From Zetaproteobacteria bacterium CG06_land_8_20_14_3_00_59_53 (lineage in GTDB: Bacteria; Pseudomonadota; Zetaproteobacteria; Mariprofundales; Mariprofundaceae), in contig PEWE01000028.1 of the NCBI GenBank assembly GCA_002779605.1, positions 1-43,616 of the forward strand: a DNA stretch of 43,616 nt, given 5' to 3'. The notes under the pieces were generated by a model. It did no database searches. It had not been told where the DNA came from and saw only the letters and a list, made by a program, of their open reading frames with translations. Shown in pieces: positions 23,036 through 32,591 of this stretch. Position 1 is the first letter of the stretch, and each line of letters starts with the position of its first letter. The position numbers were made by a program, and so were the translations under genes.

Positions 23036-25210
23036 TTACTTGATGAACAGCATCTCGCTGTATTTCGGCAGCGGCCACAAGGCATCGTCCACTTCCATTT
23101 CAAGCGCATCGGCGTGGGAGCGCACTTCATCCATCAGGTCGCGTACATCCTTGGCCAGGAACTTCATGTGCGCTTCTGGCGAAGCGAAGTCGTGCTTCTT
23201 GATGGCTGCTTCAAGCCTGGCAACAGCAGCCAGCATGGCGTTGGCCTCGACCGCCACCGTCTTGACAACCGAACTATCCAGTTCGATACCCAGTTCGGCC
23301 ATGCCTGCGCTGGTGGCAGACAGATCGGCGAGATAGTTCATCGCAGCCGGATAGATGGAGGTTTTCGCCATATTGATCATCAGCTTGGCTTCCACCTCGA
23401 TCGACAGAATATACTGCTCGGCATAGACCTCGTAGCGGCTCTCCAGTTCGACAGGCGTAAGCACGCCCGTACTCTTGAAGAGTTCTTTGACGGAATCCTC
23501 GCGCAGCGCCCCCAGGGCATCGGCCGTGGTCGGGATATTCTTCAGTCCGCGCTCCTCGACGGCCATGGTGTGCCATTCAGAAGAATAGCCGTCGCCGCCG
23601 AATATCACGTTGGCATGCTTATCCATCAGTTCCTTGAGTACGGCCAGCACGGCATCGCCGGTATTCAGGCCCTTGCCCAGCTCAGCTTCCAGTTTATCTG
23701 CGATCCAGTTCAGCGAATCCGCCAGCATGGTGTTCATCGCCACCAGCGGGCCGGAAACAGACTGCGAAGAACCGACCGCGCGGAACTCGAAGCGGTTGCC
23801 GGTGAAGGCGAACGGCGAGGTACGGTTACGGTCGCCCGGATCGCGTTTGAATTTTAGAATCTGCGACAGCCCCAGATCCATCTCGCCACCGGATTGGGAA
23901 ACACTGACCTTGCCGTCCTTGATATCCCTGTACACCTTCTCCAGCTGGTCGCCCAGATACACCGACATGATGGCAGGCGGTGCTTCGTTCGCACCCAGAC
24001 GATGGTCATTGGATGCCGTGGCGATCACGGCACGCAGCAAGGGTCCGAATTTGTGCACGCCGCGAATCACAGCACCGCAGAACAACAGGAAACTGAGATT
24101 ATCGTGCGGGGTGTTGCCCGGATCGAGCAGATTGCCCTGCGTGGCATTGCCGACCGACCAGTTCACATGCTTGCCCGAACCGTTGATACCGGCGAACGGC
24201 TTTTCGTGCAGCAGGCAGATAAAACCATGCTTTTTGGCGGTGGATTTCATCAGGGTCATCATCAGCTGTTGATGGTCGGCCGCCACATTGGCCGCCTCGA
24301 AATACGGCGCGATCTCGAACTGCGCCGGAGCCACTTCGTTGTGATGTGTCTTGGCAGGAATACCCAGACGATACAGCTGATCTTCCAGATCCTGCATGAA
24401 CACCTGAACACGCGCCGGAATGGCACCGAAATAATGGTCGTCGAACTGCTGACCCTTGGCCGCAGGTGCACCGAACAGACTGCGACCGGCAAGCAGCAGG
24501 TCGGGGCGGGCGTTGGCGAAATTAGCATCCACCAGGAAGTATTCCTGCTCCGCGCCGCAGCTGGAGTTCAGCTGCGCGATATCGGTTTCACCGATCAGCG
24601 AAAGTACTTTCTTGGCAGCCTTATCCATCGCGGCGTTAGAGCGTAGCAGCGGAATCTTTTTATCCAGCGCCTCGCCGGTCCACGACATGAACACCGACGG
24701 GATCATCAGCACAGCGCCGTTATCGGTATGCATGATGTAGGCGGGGCTTGTCGGATCCCACGCGGTATAGCCACGCGCGGCATTGGTCATGCGGATACTG
24801 CCGTTGGGGAAAGATGAACCGTCCGGCTCACCCTTGATCAGCAGGCTGCCGCTGAATTCGGTGATGGCATTGCCCTGCGAGGTGGTGATGATAAAGCCGT
24901 CATGCTTCTCGGCGGTGATATTGGTCATCGGGTAGAAGATATGGGAGAAGAATTTGGCGCCCTTGGCAACAGCCCATTCCTTCATCGCCGCAGCCACCAC
25001 CTCGGCCACACCCGCATCAAGCGGCGCACCGGTCTCCACGGTCTTTTTCATGGATTTATAGGCCGTTTTGGAAAGTGCCTCTTCCATTTTTGCCAGATTG
25101 AACACATCGCATGCCCATATCTTGCCGAGTGGCTCGGTCTGTTTCACAGGCATCGGCTCCCGATTGGTGATCTGGAAGATCGCCTGGCTTCTGGTTTCGT
25201 TTCCGCTCAT
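23036..25210 (-). CDS. glnN: Glutamine synthetase type III
   Basis: A 724-residue enzyme that makes glutamine from glutamate, ammonia and ATP in the cytoplasm. The length (GSI is about 470 and GSII about 370) and motifs such as NGSGKHVNWSVG, FCGAVIRGVHKFGPLLRA and TSPFAFTGNRFEFRA identify type III. ATG 25210 follows AGAGGAA at good spacing; a longer reading is excluded because it runs through the sigma-54 promoter at 25251-25266. That promoter implies NtrC-type nitrogen control. It lies downstream of cbbQ-cbbO in the same direction but is separated by a hairpin and its own promoter. No other glutamine synthetase is in the window. Confidence 0.95.
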   Translation of the reverse strand: MSGNETRSQAIFQITNREPMPVKQTEPLGKIWACDVFNLAKMEEALSKTAYKSMKKTVETGAPLDAGVAEVVAAAMKEWAVAKGAKFFSHIFYPMTNITAEKHDGFIITTSQGNAITEFSGSLLIKGEPDGSSFPNGSIRMTNAARGYTAWDPTSPAYIMHTDNGAVLMIPSVFMSWTGEALDKKIPLLRSNAAMDKAAKKVLSLIGETDIAQLNSSCGAEQEYFLVDANFANARPDLLLAGRSLFGAPAAKGQQFDDHYFGAIPARVQVFMQDLEDQLYRLGIPAKTHHNEVAPAQFEIAPYFEAANVAADHQQLMMTLMKSTAKKHGFICLLHEKPFAGINGSGKHVNWSVGNATQGNLLDPGNTPHDNLSFLLFCGAVIRGVHKFGPLLRAVIATASNDHRLGANEAPPAIMSVYLGDQLEKVYRDIKDGKVSVSQSGGEMDLGLSQILKFKRDPGDRNRTSPFAFTGNRFEFRAVGSSQSVSGPLVAMNTMLADSLNWIADKLEAELGKGLNTGDAVLAVLKELMDKHANVIFGGDGYSSEWHTMAVEERGLKNIPTTADALGALREDSVKELFKSTGVLTPVELESRYEVYAEQYILSIEVEAKLMINMAKTSIYPAAMNYLADLSATSAGMAELGIELDSSVVKTVAVEANAMLAAVARLEAAIKKHDFASPEAHMKFLAKDVRDLMDEVRSHADALEMEVDDALWPLPKYSEMLFIK

Positions 25211-25250
25211 ATGATTTCCTCTTTGAATTGGGATGATTTTATTTTGCATC

Positions 25251-25266
25251 GCAAGCCTTGTGCCAA
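25251..25266 (-). promoter_or_regulatory. Sigma-54 (RpoN) promoter of glnN
   Basis: On the minus strand the site reads TTGGCACAAGGCTTGC. This fits the consensus TGGCAC-N5-TTGC with GG and GC exactly ten bases apart. The start site would be near 25240, giving a leader of about 30 bases before ATG 25210. I could not see a convincing NtrC dyad in the 170 bases upstream. Confidence 0.85.
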
Positions 25267-25415
25267 CGGAAAATCCAAGCAATATCAACGTCTTTCAGGG
25301 GTGCGCAGGCCACATATGCATAATAGATAGGCCTCTGCTGCACATAATATAGACAAAGCGCCAAAAAGTTACGTCGAAGACGGTTGCTGCAGACGCTGGA
25401 AGATACGGACAAATC

Positions 25416-25437
25416 GCGGGGCCGGTCACGGCCCCGC
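25416..25437 (-). terminator. Hairpin after cbbO, probable terminator
   Basis: GCGGGGCCG (25416-25424) pairs with CGGCCCCGC (25429-25437) around a four-base loop, directly after the cbbO stop. The following T-run on the minus strand is short, so termination may be partial. Confidence 0.6.
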
Positions 25438-25440
25438 AGT

Positions 25441-27708
25441 TTATTTGGTCAGCGAGATGAACACCTCGGGCAGGCGCTCGGGCAGACGGTCCACATGGTC
25501 GATGATGGTGTACTGGCGTCCAAAGATATCCGCCACATATTCATCGGCCTTCGGGTCGAGATTGATGCAGTAGGTGTAGATGCCGTCACGATCCAGTTCG
25601 TTCACGGCCTGACGCGCATCCTGAATCAGCAACTGCGGATCGTGCACGTCGATATCGGCCGGCTCGCCATCGGTGAGGATCAGCATCAGCTTCTTATCGG
25701 CCTGTTGAGCCTTCAGGTAGTGCCCTGCGTGCCGCATCGCTGCACCCATGCGTGTGGAAAAAGCAGCCTCCATAGCCGACAGGCGGGATTTCACATCATC
25801 ACCCCACGGTTCGTTGAAGCCCTTGATATGATAATACCGCACATCATGCCGGGTGTTGGAGTGGAAACCCGAGATGGCGAACGCATCGCCCACCTGCTGA
25901 ATGGCCCAGGCAAGCAGCGACACCGCTTCCTGACTCAATTCAAGGATGGTCTGGCTGCTACCCGCAGCCTTCTCGCTCAGCGATTGCGACAGGTCGAGCA
26001 CCAGGGTCACGGCGACACTTCGTCCATCGGAGCGATGCGACATATTGATGCGCGGATCGGGCGCGCAACCACCCTTGAAATCGATCAGCGAACGGATGGC
26101 CACATCAAGATCGAGCTCGGAGCCCTCTTCCTGATAGCGGATTCGCACCTTGTCCTGTGGCTTGAGCATATCCAGTATCTGTTTCAGTCGCTTGGACAGA
26201 CCGGCATGCTTGGCCAGCAGGTTATCAATTCTGGATGGATTGCCGCGCGGATGCAGTGCTTCATACACACTCACCCAGTCCGGGCGATAGCTCTGCGCGT
26301 TGTAATCCCATTCATCGTAATGCCTCGGTGGCAGCGCATGCAGTTCTTCTTCATCCTGCTGCTTCTTATCCAGATGTTCGAAAGTGGTGTCCTCGTCATC
26401 ACCCTGCTCGATATAGATCCACAGATGGCGGTTATCATCGCGATAATCGACCTCGGTATTTTCAAAGAACGTGGTCGGCAGGGCATCTGTCTGCCTGCGG
26501 GTGCGTGCGATGAACGACAGGGCAAGTGAAGCCATATCGGCACTGCGCGACTCGCCCTTCTCCATCTCGGCGAAAAAACGATTCACAAACTCGCGAACAA
26601 CCTCATTCTCGTACTGATAATCGGGATCGAGAATGGCGCGGGAAACCATCGCCAGACGCAGCCGGATCAGCGAGGTGTTCTCAAGCTCCAGCGCCTTTTC
26701 ATCCGGCACCGGATGCAATGTCTGAAAGAGTTTACGCAGGCCGGGATAGCGTTTGATGGCCAGATAATCGACTCGCGAATCCTCAAATGCCTCGACCCCC
26801 ATACGCTGCGGCGGGCTCCAGTTATCCACCACCATCTTCTGACTCCAAAGACGATGCGCCGCCATATGCGCCAGAGCAGCGCGGTAGCGGTCGATGCCCT
26901 TCACACCCCGTTCATCGTCGTATACATCGGGCAGACGGATGCCATCCTCATCAAAGTAGGGCATGGGCTTGCGCAAATCATCGAAGGCCACCGAATACGG
27001 CACGAGATAATCGGACTCGTTCCACAGTGCACGGAAATAGCTGTCCAGCTTGCGCTCGTTATCTACCAGCAGGGTGCCATGTCGTTCGCGCTGCAACACG
27101 GCCATGGCATCGGCCGACTGCAGGCTGAAATACTCCTCCTGCCGCTCGGGATGGTCGTTGTAGTACTTGATGCCGTATTCAACCCAGTTACGGAAACCCT
27201 CAAACGACAGGGCAGTCAGCAGGCGCGGCGCCTGCTTAAGCAGATCAGTTAAACCGGGACTCGGGAAAGTGGTGTGATGCCCGTGCACGCTACCGGAAGT
27301 GCGATCCATCATATCGCGAATCAACTCGATATAGTGTTTGAAAACTTCGTAGCTTTGCAGACGGCGCGCAACTGCTCCACTGGTTTGCAGAAAAGGCACG
27401 ATCGATTTGAAATTGGTATGGGTGGACATGTAGTGGGCGAATTCGCGCAGATCTTCCAATGCCGGCTCACCGACAACCCCTGCCACACCAGGGGCCTCTT
27501 CCAGATAGACCAGCAGGGGCTCAGGACCGCGCCCCATTTTTCCGATGAACCTGGCGTTCTCGATATAGGAAACCAGACCATCCGAGGACAGCAGATGCTT
27601 GGCTTCCTTCATACAGTCATCGAACACGGCATCGGCCCGGGAGAAATTACAGCCCAGCCTCTGCCAGTACATCTTCATTTCCATGTTACGTGTGTTCATG
27701 TCACCCAT
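25441..27708 (-). CDS. cbbO: CbbO-type RuBisCO activase adaptor with von Willebrand A domain
   Basis: A 755-residue cytoplasmic protein. With CbbQ it forms the CbbQO activase, which removes inhibitory sugar phosphates from RuBisCO; CbbO binds RuBisCO through its C-terminal von Willebrand A domain. That domain lies at about 560-755 with MIDAS motif DLSQS (in VTLVLDLSQSLSE), a conserved Thr region and LILTDGEPADID. The N-terminal two thirds are the NorD/CbbO-like helical region. ATG 27708 has a GGGGAGTGA ribosome binding site. It lies 47 bases after cbbQ. The related NorD serves nitric oxide reductase, but the nearby cbbM supports CbbO. Confidence 0.93.
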   Translation of the reverse strand: MGDMNTRNMEMKMYWQRLGCNFSRADAVFDDCMKEAKHLLSSDGLVSYIENARFIGKMGRGPEPLLVYLEEAPGVAGVVGEPALEDLREFAHYMSTHTNFKSIVPFLQTSGAVARRLQSYEVFKHYIELIRDMMDRTSGSVHGHHTTFPSPGLTDLLKQAPRLLTALSFEGFRNWVEYGIKYYNDHPERQEEYFSLQSADAMAVLQRERHGTLLVDNERKLDSYFRALWNESDYLVPYSVAFDDLRKPMPYFDEDGIRLPDVYDDERGVKGIDRYRAALAHMAAHRLWSQKMVVDNWSPPQRMGVEAFEDSRVDYLAIKRYPGLRKLFQTLHPVPDEKALELENTSLIRLRLAMVSRAILDPDYQYENEVVREFVNRFFAEMEKGESRSADMASLALSFIARTRRQTDALPTTFFENTEVDYRDDNRHLWIYIEQGDDEDTTFEHLDKKQQDEEELHALPPRHYDEWDYNAQSYRPDWVSVYEALHPRGNPSRIDNLLAKHAGLSKRLKQILDMLKPQDKVRIRYQEEGSELDLDVAIRSLIDFKGGCAPDPRINMSHRSDGRSVAVTLVLDLSQSLSEKAAGSSQTILELSQEAVSLLAWAIQQVGDAFAISGFHSNTRHDVRYYHIKGFNEPWGDDVKSRLSAMEAAFSTRMGAAMRHAGHYLKAQQADKKLMLILTDGEPADIDVHDPQLLIQDARQAVNELDRDGIYTYCINLDPKADEYVADIFGRQYTIIDHVDRLPERLPEVFISLTK

Positions 27709-27755
27709 CGATCACTCCCCGATGCTTGTGCTCAGTCAGGCCTGATAGGTCAGCC

Positions 27756-28559
27756 TTATGCAAAGGTGGCATCAATCGCGTGATCGAGCGTATCGCGGAT
27801 ATCCGCGTCATCGGTAATCGGACGAACCAGAGCCATACGGCAGGCAGCCTTCTCCTCGACGCCACCCTTGATCAGGGCCGCCGCATAGGTCAGCAGACGG
27901 GTCGAGATACCTTCATCCAGGCCGTGACCCTTCAGATTGCGCGCAGCACCACCGATGGCGACCAGCTTGGCTGCCAGTTCGGGGGCGATGCCGGTTTCCT
28001 TGGCTACGATGGAGGTTTCCACTTCGGCCGTAGGGTAATCGAATTCAAAAGCGGCAAAACGCTGCTTGGTGGACTGCTTGAGATCCTTCATCAGGCTCTG
28101 GTAACCGGGGTTGTAGGAGATCACCAGCTGGAAATCCTTATGTGCTTCGATGAGCTCGCCTTTCTTGTCCAAAGGCAGTGTGCGGCGATGATCGGTCAGC
28201 GGGTGAATCACCACGGTGGTGTCCTGACGGGCTTCCACCACCTCATCGAGATAGCAGATCGCACCGATACGCGCGGCGGTGGTCAGCGGGCCGTCCAGCC
28301 AGCGGGTGCCGTTGGCATCCAGCAGGTAGCGACCGACCAGGTCGGATGCAGTCATGTCTTCATTACAGGCCACTGTGATGATCGGCTTACCGAGTTTCCA
28401 TGCCATATGCTCGACAAAGCGGGATTTACCACAACCTGTCGGACCCTTCACCATCACTGGCAGGCGGGCGGCATAGGCGGCTTCGTATAGCTCGACCTCG
28501 TCACCCTGCGGCTGATAAAACGGTTCCTGCTTGATCTTATATTGTTCCTTGTCGGTCAT
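27756..28559 (-). CDS. cbbQ: CbbQ, MoxR-type AAA+ ATPase of the RuBisCO activase
   Basis: A 267-residue AAA+ ATPase, the motor of the CbbQO activase. Walker A GPTGCGKS is at 39-46, Walker B is in [11 protein letters not shown], and sensor 1 is in VISYNPGYQ. The C-terminal helical lid is about 200-267. The length and sequence are typical of CbbQ/NorQ. The ATG follows a strong GGAGGG. Its own promoter and a possible CbbR site lie upstream (28590-28595 and 28629-28643). cbbM is about 1.5 kb upstream on the same strand, separated by an opposing pseudogene and a terminator, so cbbQO forms a separate transcription unit. Confidence 0.94.
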   Translation of the reverse strand: MTDKEQYKIKQEPFYQPQGDEVELYEAAYAARLPVMVKGPTGCGKSRFVEHMAWKLGKPIITVACNEDMTASDLVGRYLLDANGTRWLDGPLTTAARIGAICYLDEVVEARQDTTVVIHPLTDHRRTLPLDKKGELIEAHKDFQLVISYNPGYQSLMKDLKQSTKQRFAAFEFDYPTAEVETSIVAKETGIAPELAAKLVAIGGAARNLKGHGLDEGISTRLLTYAAALIKGGVEEKAACRMALVRPITDDADIRDTLDHAIDATFA

Positions 28560-28589
28560 GAAAACCCTCCGCTTGTGGTCTGTGGCATC

Positions 28590-28595
28590 ACTATA
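28590..28595 (-). promoter_or_regulatory. Probable -10 box of the cbbQO operon
   Basis: The minus strand reads CTATAGTG with -10 box TATAGT; the same eight bases occur at the cbbM promoter. There is no good -35 element, as expected for an activator-dependent promoter. It lies about 31 bases before the cbbQ start. Confidence 0.5.
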
Positions 28596-28628
28596 GCTGC
28601 AATTACCTGAAAGAAAAATTGATTATTC

Positions 28629-28643
28629 TTATAGGGACAATCA
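28629..28643 (-). promoter_or_regulatory. Candidate CbbR operator upstream of cbbQ
   Basis: The minus strand reads TGATTGTCCCTATAA, which matches 12 of 15 bases of TGATACTCCCGATAA in the cbbR-cbbM intergenic region. It starts about 34 bases upstream of the proposed -10 box. Assignment to CbbR is inference. Confidence 0.5.
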
Positions 28644-28703
28644 TTTTACTTGATAGCAAAGCAAGGCCGTGTGAATTCCTCTCCATACCCCAATAATCGC
28701 CGC

Positions 28704-30000
28704 ATGAGCTTTTATTCTAGGCACGCAGCAGACTCAATGACGAACTGCATGCGCACCCTTATGAGCCGCTTAGTCCACCCGAGCGGATGGTTTCCATCGC
28801 CAAGCTGGCCGGTTAGCAACATGCAGAGGCCGAAGCCGCACACCTGAATGCTCTCTGCGAGCATTTCGGCAAGACTGCACCAAGCAATCCGATCCGCTGG
28901 CGTGTCGATTTCGGCACCTTCCGGCTGAAGGTGGAAAACCATCAGGAATTCACCCGCTACAAGTTCTCCCGTAAACTCGATAAAGCCCCGCAGGACGACC
29001 CTTTCATCAACTCGCCGCTGGAACTGCTTCCCGAAGGGTGGCTTGAGGCCCTGCCCGGCGAGATGCTTGTCGCGCTGAACATCTGCATCCTGCCCTATCC
29101 GGAGCAGACCTCGCATCGCGGACTCGCGGATGAGTACGGGCGGTTTTTCGATAGCACGGCATTGACCGGCTCCCAGGTCGGTCGCAGCGTCAACCTCGCC
29201 CTGACCGATTTCAGGATCGGGGAAAACGGCATGACGCGTATGCTGATCTTTTCAAGGCCCGGCTTGCCTCGCAGATCGGCCGGCTGACGCATCGTCTGGT
29301 GGAAATGGAAACCTACCCCATGATAGCCCTGCTGGCCCTGCCTGATGCCAGACATCTGCTCGTCGAGCTGCCCAATGCTGATGCCCGGCTCACGCAACTG
29401 ACACGCGCCATATCCGACGGTAACGGCACAGACGACGAGGAACTGATGCACCAGCTCACCACGCTGGCGGCCTATGTGGAAAATCTGGTGGCCAACCATT
29501 ACCGGCGCTTTTCTGCCACCCACGCCTACTTCGATCTGGTGTTCAAGCGATTGAACGACCTGCATGAGCAATCCGTCGAGGCCATGCCGTCGATGGGCGG
29601 CATCCCCGGTCGAAGACTCGATCCTGCACGCACCACCTGCGATTCGGTGTTCCACTGGCTGGATCAACTGGCCACACGCGTCGGCAAGACCACGCAGATG
29701 CTGCGCACCCGCATCGATGTGCAGCATGAGAAGCAGAATCAGGAGATGCTGGCCGCGATGAACCGGCGCTTCCAGCTGCAACTGCGCCTGCGCCTGCGAC
29801 TGCAACAGGCCGCCGAACTGCTGTCCATCGCCATTTTCACCTACTACACGGTCAACCTGCTGGACTATGTCGCCCAGGAAGTGGCTGTGCTGTCCGACAT
29901 GCCGCTCGAATCCCTGCTGGTCAAGGCGGTGTCAGCCCCGCTGCTGGCCATTACCGCCTATCTGTTCATCCGTCGCATGCGCGCCAAACGGGAAATCTAG
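28704..30000 (+). pseudogene. Broken DUF3422-family membrane-anchored protein gene
   Basis: Conceptual joining gives a DUF3422-like protein of normal length. The N-terminal part reads RLNDELHAHPYEPLSPPER from about 28730, then meets an in-frame TAG at 28814, continues (WRVDFGTFRLKVENHQEF, DDPFINSPLELLPEGWL) and shifts frame at a T-run near 29247-29252. The rest (KARLASQIGRL, then METYPMIALLALP) continues in another frame to 30000 with two C-terminal membrane helices. Another lesion near the start is likely, because the ATG at 28704 is out of frame and TAG at 28718 blocks the main frame. The fragments 28931-29287 and 29299-30000 could be translated, but a working protein is unlikely. The family's function is unknown. 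It lies antisense between cbbQ and cbbM. Confidence 0.8.
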
Positions 30001-30023
30001 AACCACTGCGAAACCATGAAAGA

Positions 30024-30051
30024 AAAAGACCCCCACGAATGGGGGCCTTTT
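30024..30051. terminator. Bidirectional terminator between the DUF3422 remnant and cbbM
   Basis: CCCCC (30030-30034) and GGGGG (30041-30045) form the core of a stem, extended by AAAG/CTTT on either side of one mismatch. T-runs follow on both strands; the minus-strand run is well placed to end the cbbM transcript. Confidence 0.8.
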
Positions 30052-30084
30052 GATTTATTCCGGTTTGAAAACCGGACGTTCGAC

Positions 30085-31497
30085 TTACTTGTGAACGCCC
30101 AGCTTGTCGCGCCAGCCCGGGAACAGCTTGTCGCCGTCTTTCGGGAAGGATTCGAATGCGCGGGCGAACTCTTTGTGAGTCTTGGCGTATTCGATCGGGT
30201 CGGTACCGGACTTCCAGCACTCGTAAGCCTGACCCAGGGAGATACCACCGGCAGCCGGGCTGTCGATGTGGCCGAAGGAGCCGCCACCACAGGTGTTGAT
30301 GACGTTGCCATGGCCGAGGTTCTTGAAGAAGCCCGGCAGGCGCAGTGCGTTCATGCCACCGGAGATGATCGGAGCGGTCGGCTTCATGCCATACCACTTC
30401 TGGTTGAAGTAGTGGCCCTTGCACTCATCGCGCTCCAGCATGTATGCCAGCACAGTTTCCTTGCCATGACCTTCCATCTTGCCGTAGCCCATGGTGCCGG
30501 TATGCATACCGGAAGCGCCCATCAGACGAACCAGCTTCATGTAGCACAGCGGGTCCATGCCCATCGGGGACTTGTAGGAGGTCACAGCGCCGTGGCCGGC
30601 ACGGTGGAAGTGCAGGAACGTGTCCGGGAATGCACGACGCGCAGTGGTCACACCGGCAGGGCCGGTTACGAAGCCGTCGATCAGGAAGGCAACATGCTTT
30701 TCGTTGCCGTACTTGGCGAACTCGCCGAGGATGTACTCGCCGCGCGCAATGCACTCGCCATGGAAATCGGCAGTCGCATTGGCGGAGAAAAGCTTGGCCT
30801 GACCGGTTTCCTGCTGGGCACGGTCCATCACTTCCGCAACCTTCGGGATCACCACCTTCATCGGGCAGAACGGCTGGTTGGCCTGCGGCTCATCGTTCTT
30901 GATGAAGTCGCCGCCGAGCCAGAAGTCATAACAGGCCTTGGCAAACGGCTCAGGACGCAGGCCGAGTTTCGGCTTGATGATGGTACCGGCGATGTAGCCG
31001 CCATCAACTTCAGGACGACCCAGTACTTTCCACAAATCAGCAATGCCGGTGCTTGGTCCGTCAAACTTCTTCATCATGCACTCAGGTACCAGGAAGTCGA
31101 GCATGCGCAGGCCGACATGGTCGCCCATGCCCTGGTTGTTACCCAGAATCAGGGACCACATATGGGAAATATTGTAATGTCCGTCGGTCAGGTTCGGGTC
31201 GAACAGAGGGACCGGGTAGGCGATCTTCATCAAGCCGCCGCCAGTGACAGGATCATCACCGAATGCGGTCTCGTCGATTTCATAGACCAGTGCGTCAACG
31301 CCACGGGTGAAGTCATCAGTCGTGGATACTTCCACATTGGTGCCGGTTGAAGATTCAGCTGCTACATGAGCTGCCACTTCCAGAAAGCCGTAGCCTTTAG
31401 CGGGGATGAGCTTGTAAGCAACAAGCATATGCTGGCCGCCTGCGATCAGGTCCTCTTCTTTAAGACTCAGATTAGCGTAACGATTCGATTGATCCAT
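30085..31497 (-). CDS. cbbM: Ribulose-1,5-bisphosphate carboxylase/oxygenase, form II
   Basis: A 470-residue large-subunit-only RuBisCO that fixes CO2 on ribulose-1,5-bisphosphate. The N-terminus [18 protein letters not shown] and overall sequence are form II. Visible active-site parts are Lys175 in TIIKPKLG, the carbamylated Lys200 with Asp202 and Glu203 in [11 protein letters not shown], and the phosphate-binding HRAGHGA region. No small-subunit gene is present, as expected. A GGAGGG ribosome binding site precedes the ATG. cbbR is divergent, 172 bases away, and a strong terminator follows, so cbbM is probably monocistronic. Form II enzymes generally suit high CO2 and low O2. Confidence 0.98.
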   Translation of the reverse strand: MDQSNRYANLSLKEEDLIAGGQHMLVAYKLIPAKGYGFLEVAAHVAAESSTGTNVEVSTTDDFTRGVDALVYEIDETAFGDDPVTGGGLMKIAYPVPLFDPNLTDGHYNISHMWSLILGNNQGMGDHVGLRMLDFLVPECMMKKFDGPSTGIADLWKVLGRPEVDGGYIAGTIIKPKLGLRPEPFAKACYDFWLGGDFIKNDEPQANQPFCPMKVVIPKVAEVMDRAQQETGQAKLFSANATADFHGECIARGEYILGEFAKYGNEKHVAFLIDGFVTGPAGVTTARRAFPDTFLHFHRAGHGAVTSYKSPMGMDPLCYMKLVRLMGASGMHTGTMGYGKMEGHGKETVLAYMLERDECKGHYFNQKWYGMKPTAPIISGGMNALRLPGFFKNLGHGNVINTCGGGSFGHIDSPAAGGISLGQAYECWKSGTDPIEYAKTHKEFARAFESFPKDGDKLFPGWRDKLGVHK

Positions 31498-31565
31498 TGG
31501 GTGAATCCCTCCAGTTTGTTTTGTGAGAGTAACCTTTCACAGCCCCTCTCCTGACGCGGACAGCC

Positions 31566-31588
31566 ACTATAGTGATGTCTGCTGACAT
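31566..31588 (-). promoter_or_regulatory. Probable cbbM promoter with overlapping inverted repeat
   Basis: The minus strand has a -10 box TATAGT (31566-31571, inside CACTATAGTG). Immediately upstream is a perfect dyad, ATGTC-AGCA-GACAT (31575-31588), occupying the spacer and -35 region. The -35 is weak. This arrangement fits a regulated promoter with an operator over the -35. Confidence 0.5.
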
Positions 31589-31629
31589 TGGGAAGCCTAC
31601 ACCGGCCTTCCATCATGTAAAATCAAAGC

Positions 31630-31658
31630 TTATGATACTCCCGATAAATATTACTTAT
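31630..31658 (+). promoter_or_regulatory. Candidate CbbR binding region between cbbM and cbbR
   Basis: TTAT (31630-31633), ATAA (31644-31647) and TTAT (31655-31658) form two overlapping LysR-type dyads. The core TGATACTCCCGATAA (31633-31647) recurs upstream of cbbQ. It ends 11 bases before the cbbR start, so it could mediate autoregulation and lies about 60 bases upstream of the cbbM -10 box. Confidence 0.55.
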
Positions 31659-31669
31659 GAGGGGAGTCT

Positions 31670-32581
31670 ATGCACATCACCCTGAAGCAATTACAGATCT
31701 TTGAAACCGTCGCAGCGCAGCAGAGCTATACCGAAGCAGCCAAGCTCCTCTACCTCACACAACCTGCAGTCTCGATGCAGATCAAGCAACTGGAGGAGCA
31801 GACAGGCCTGCCGCTGTTCGACCGGCTGGGCAAGCAGATTTCCCTGACTCACGCAGGTGAGGAATTACTGCAGTATGCCAAAAACATCCAGCTGCAGCTC
31901 GATGAGGCCGAGCAGGTCATGCAGGAGATGAAAGGCCTCAAACGCGGACGCCTGCACCTCACCATGGCCTCCACCGCCAACTACTTCACACCGCAATTGC
32001 TCGCCGCTTTTCACCAGCTGTATCCCGATGCCAAGGTGCAGCTTGATGTGACCAACCGCTCCGGCTTGATCAATGCCGTGCGCAACAACACCACTGATAT
32101 GGCGATCATGGGCCGGCCTCCGCTCGGCACGGATCTGGTGGGCATTCCGTTCATGGAAAATCCGCTGGTGATTATCGCCCCACCCACCCACCCGCTCGCC
32201 GGGAGGGAGATGATCCGCTTGAAGGAACTGGCTCAGGAACCCTTCATCGTGCGCGAAGGCGAATCGGGCACCCGCATAGCTGCCGAGCGATTCTTTGCCG
32301 AGCATGGCATCAAGCTGGTGACCGGCATGGAGATGAACCGTTCCGAGGCCATCAAGCAGGCGGTGATGGCCGAGTTGGGGCTGGGTATTGTGTCGCTGCA
32401 CACCATTGATATGGAACTGGCGTTAAAGCGCCTGACCGTTCTCAATGTCGAGGATTTTCCGATCATGCGCCACTGGCATATCGTGCACCGCAACGGCAAG
32501 CGCTTTGCCGCCATCCCCGAGGCATTCAGACAATTCGTACTCGAACAGGCCACCGAACTCATCAAGCCGCCGGCCTATTAA
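31670..32581 (+). CDS. cbbR: LysR-type transcriptional regulator, probable CbbR
   Basis: A 303-residue regulator. The N-terminal winged helix-turn-helix (MHITLKQLQIFETVAAQQSY, TQPAVSMQIKQLEEQ) spans residues 1-60, a linker helix follows, and the effector-binding domain spans about 90-295. In autotrophs CbbR activates cbb genes and senses metabolites such as RuBP, phosphoenolpyruvate or NADPH. It is divergent from cbbM with dyads between them, which is the usual CbbR arrangement. A GGGGAG ribosome binding site precedes the ATG. The name rests on context as well as similarity. Confidence 0.93.
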   Translation: MHITLKQLQIFETVAAQQSYTEAAKLLYLTQPAVSMQIKQLEEQTGLPLFDRLGKQISLTHAGEELLQYAKNIQLQLDEAEQVMQEMKGLKRGRLHLTMASTANYFTPQLLAAFHQLYPDAKVQLDVTNRSGLINAVRNNTTDMAIMGRPPLGTDLVGIPFMENPLVIIAPPTHPLAGREMIRLKELAQEPFIVREGESGTRIAAERFFAEHGIKLVTGMEMNRSEAIKQAVMAELGLGIVSLHTIDMELALKRLTVLNVEDFPIMRHWHIVHRNGKRFAAIPEAFRQFVLEQATELIKPPAY

Positions 32582-32591
32582 GAAGCGTGGG

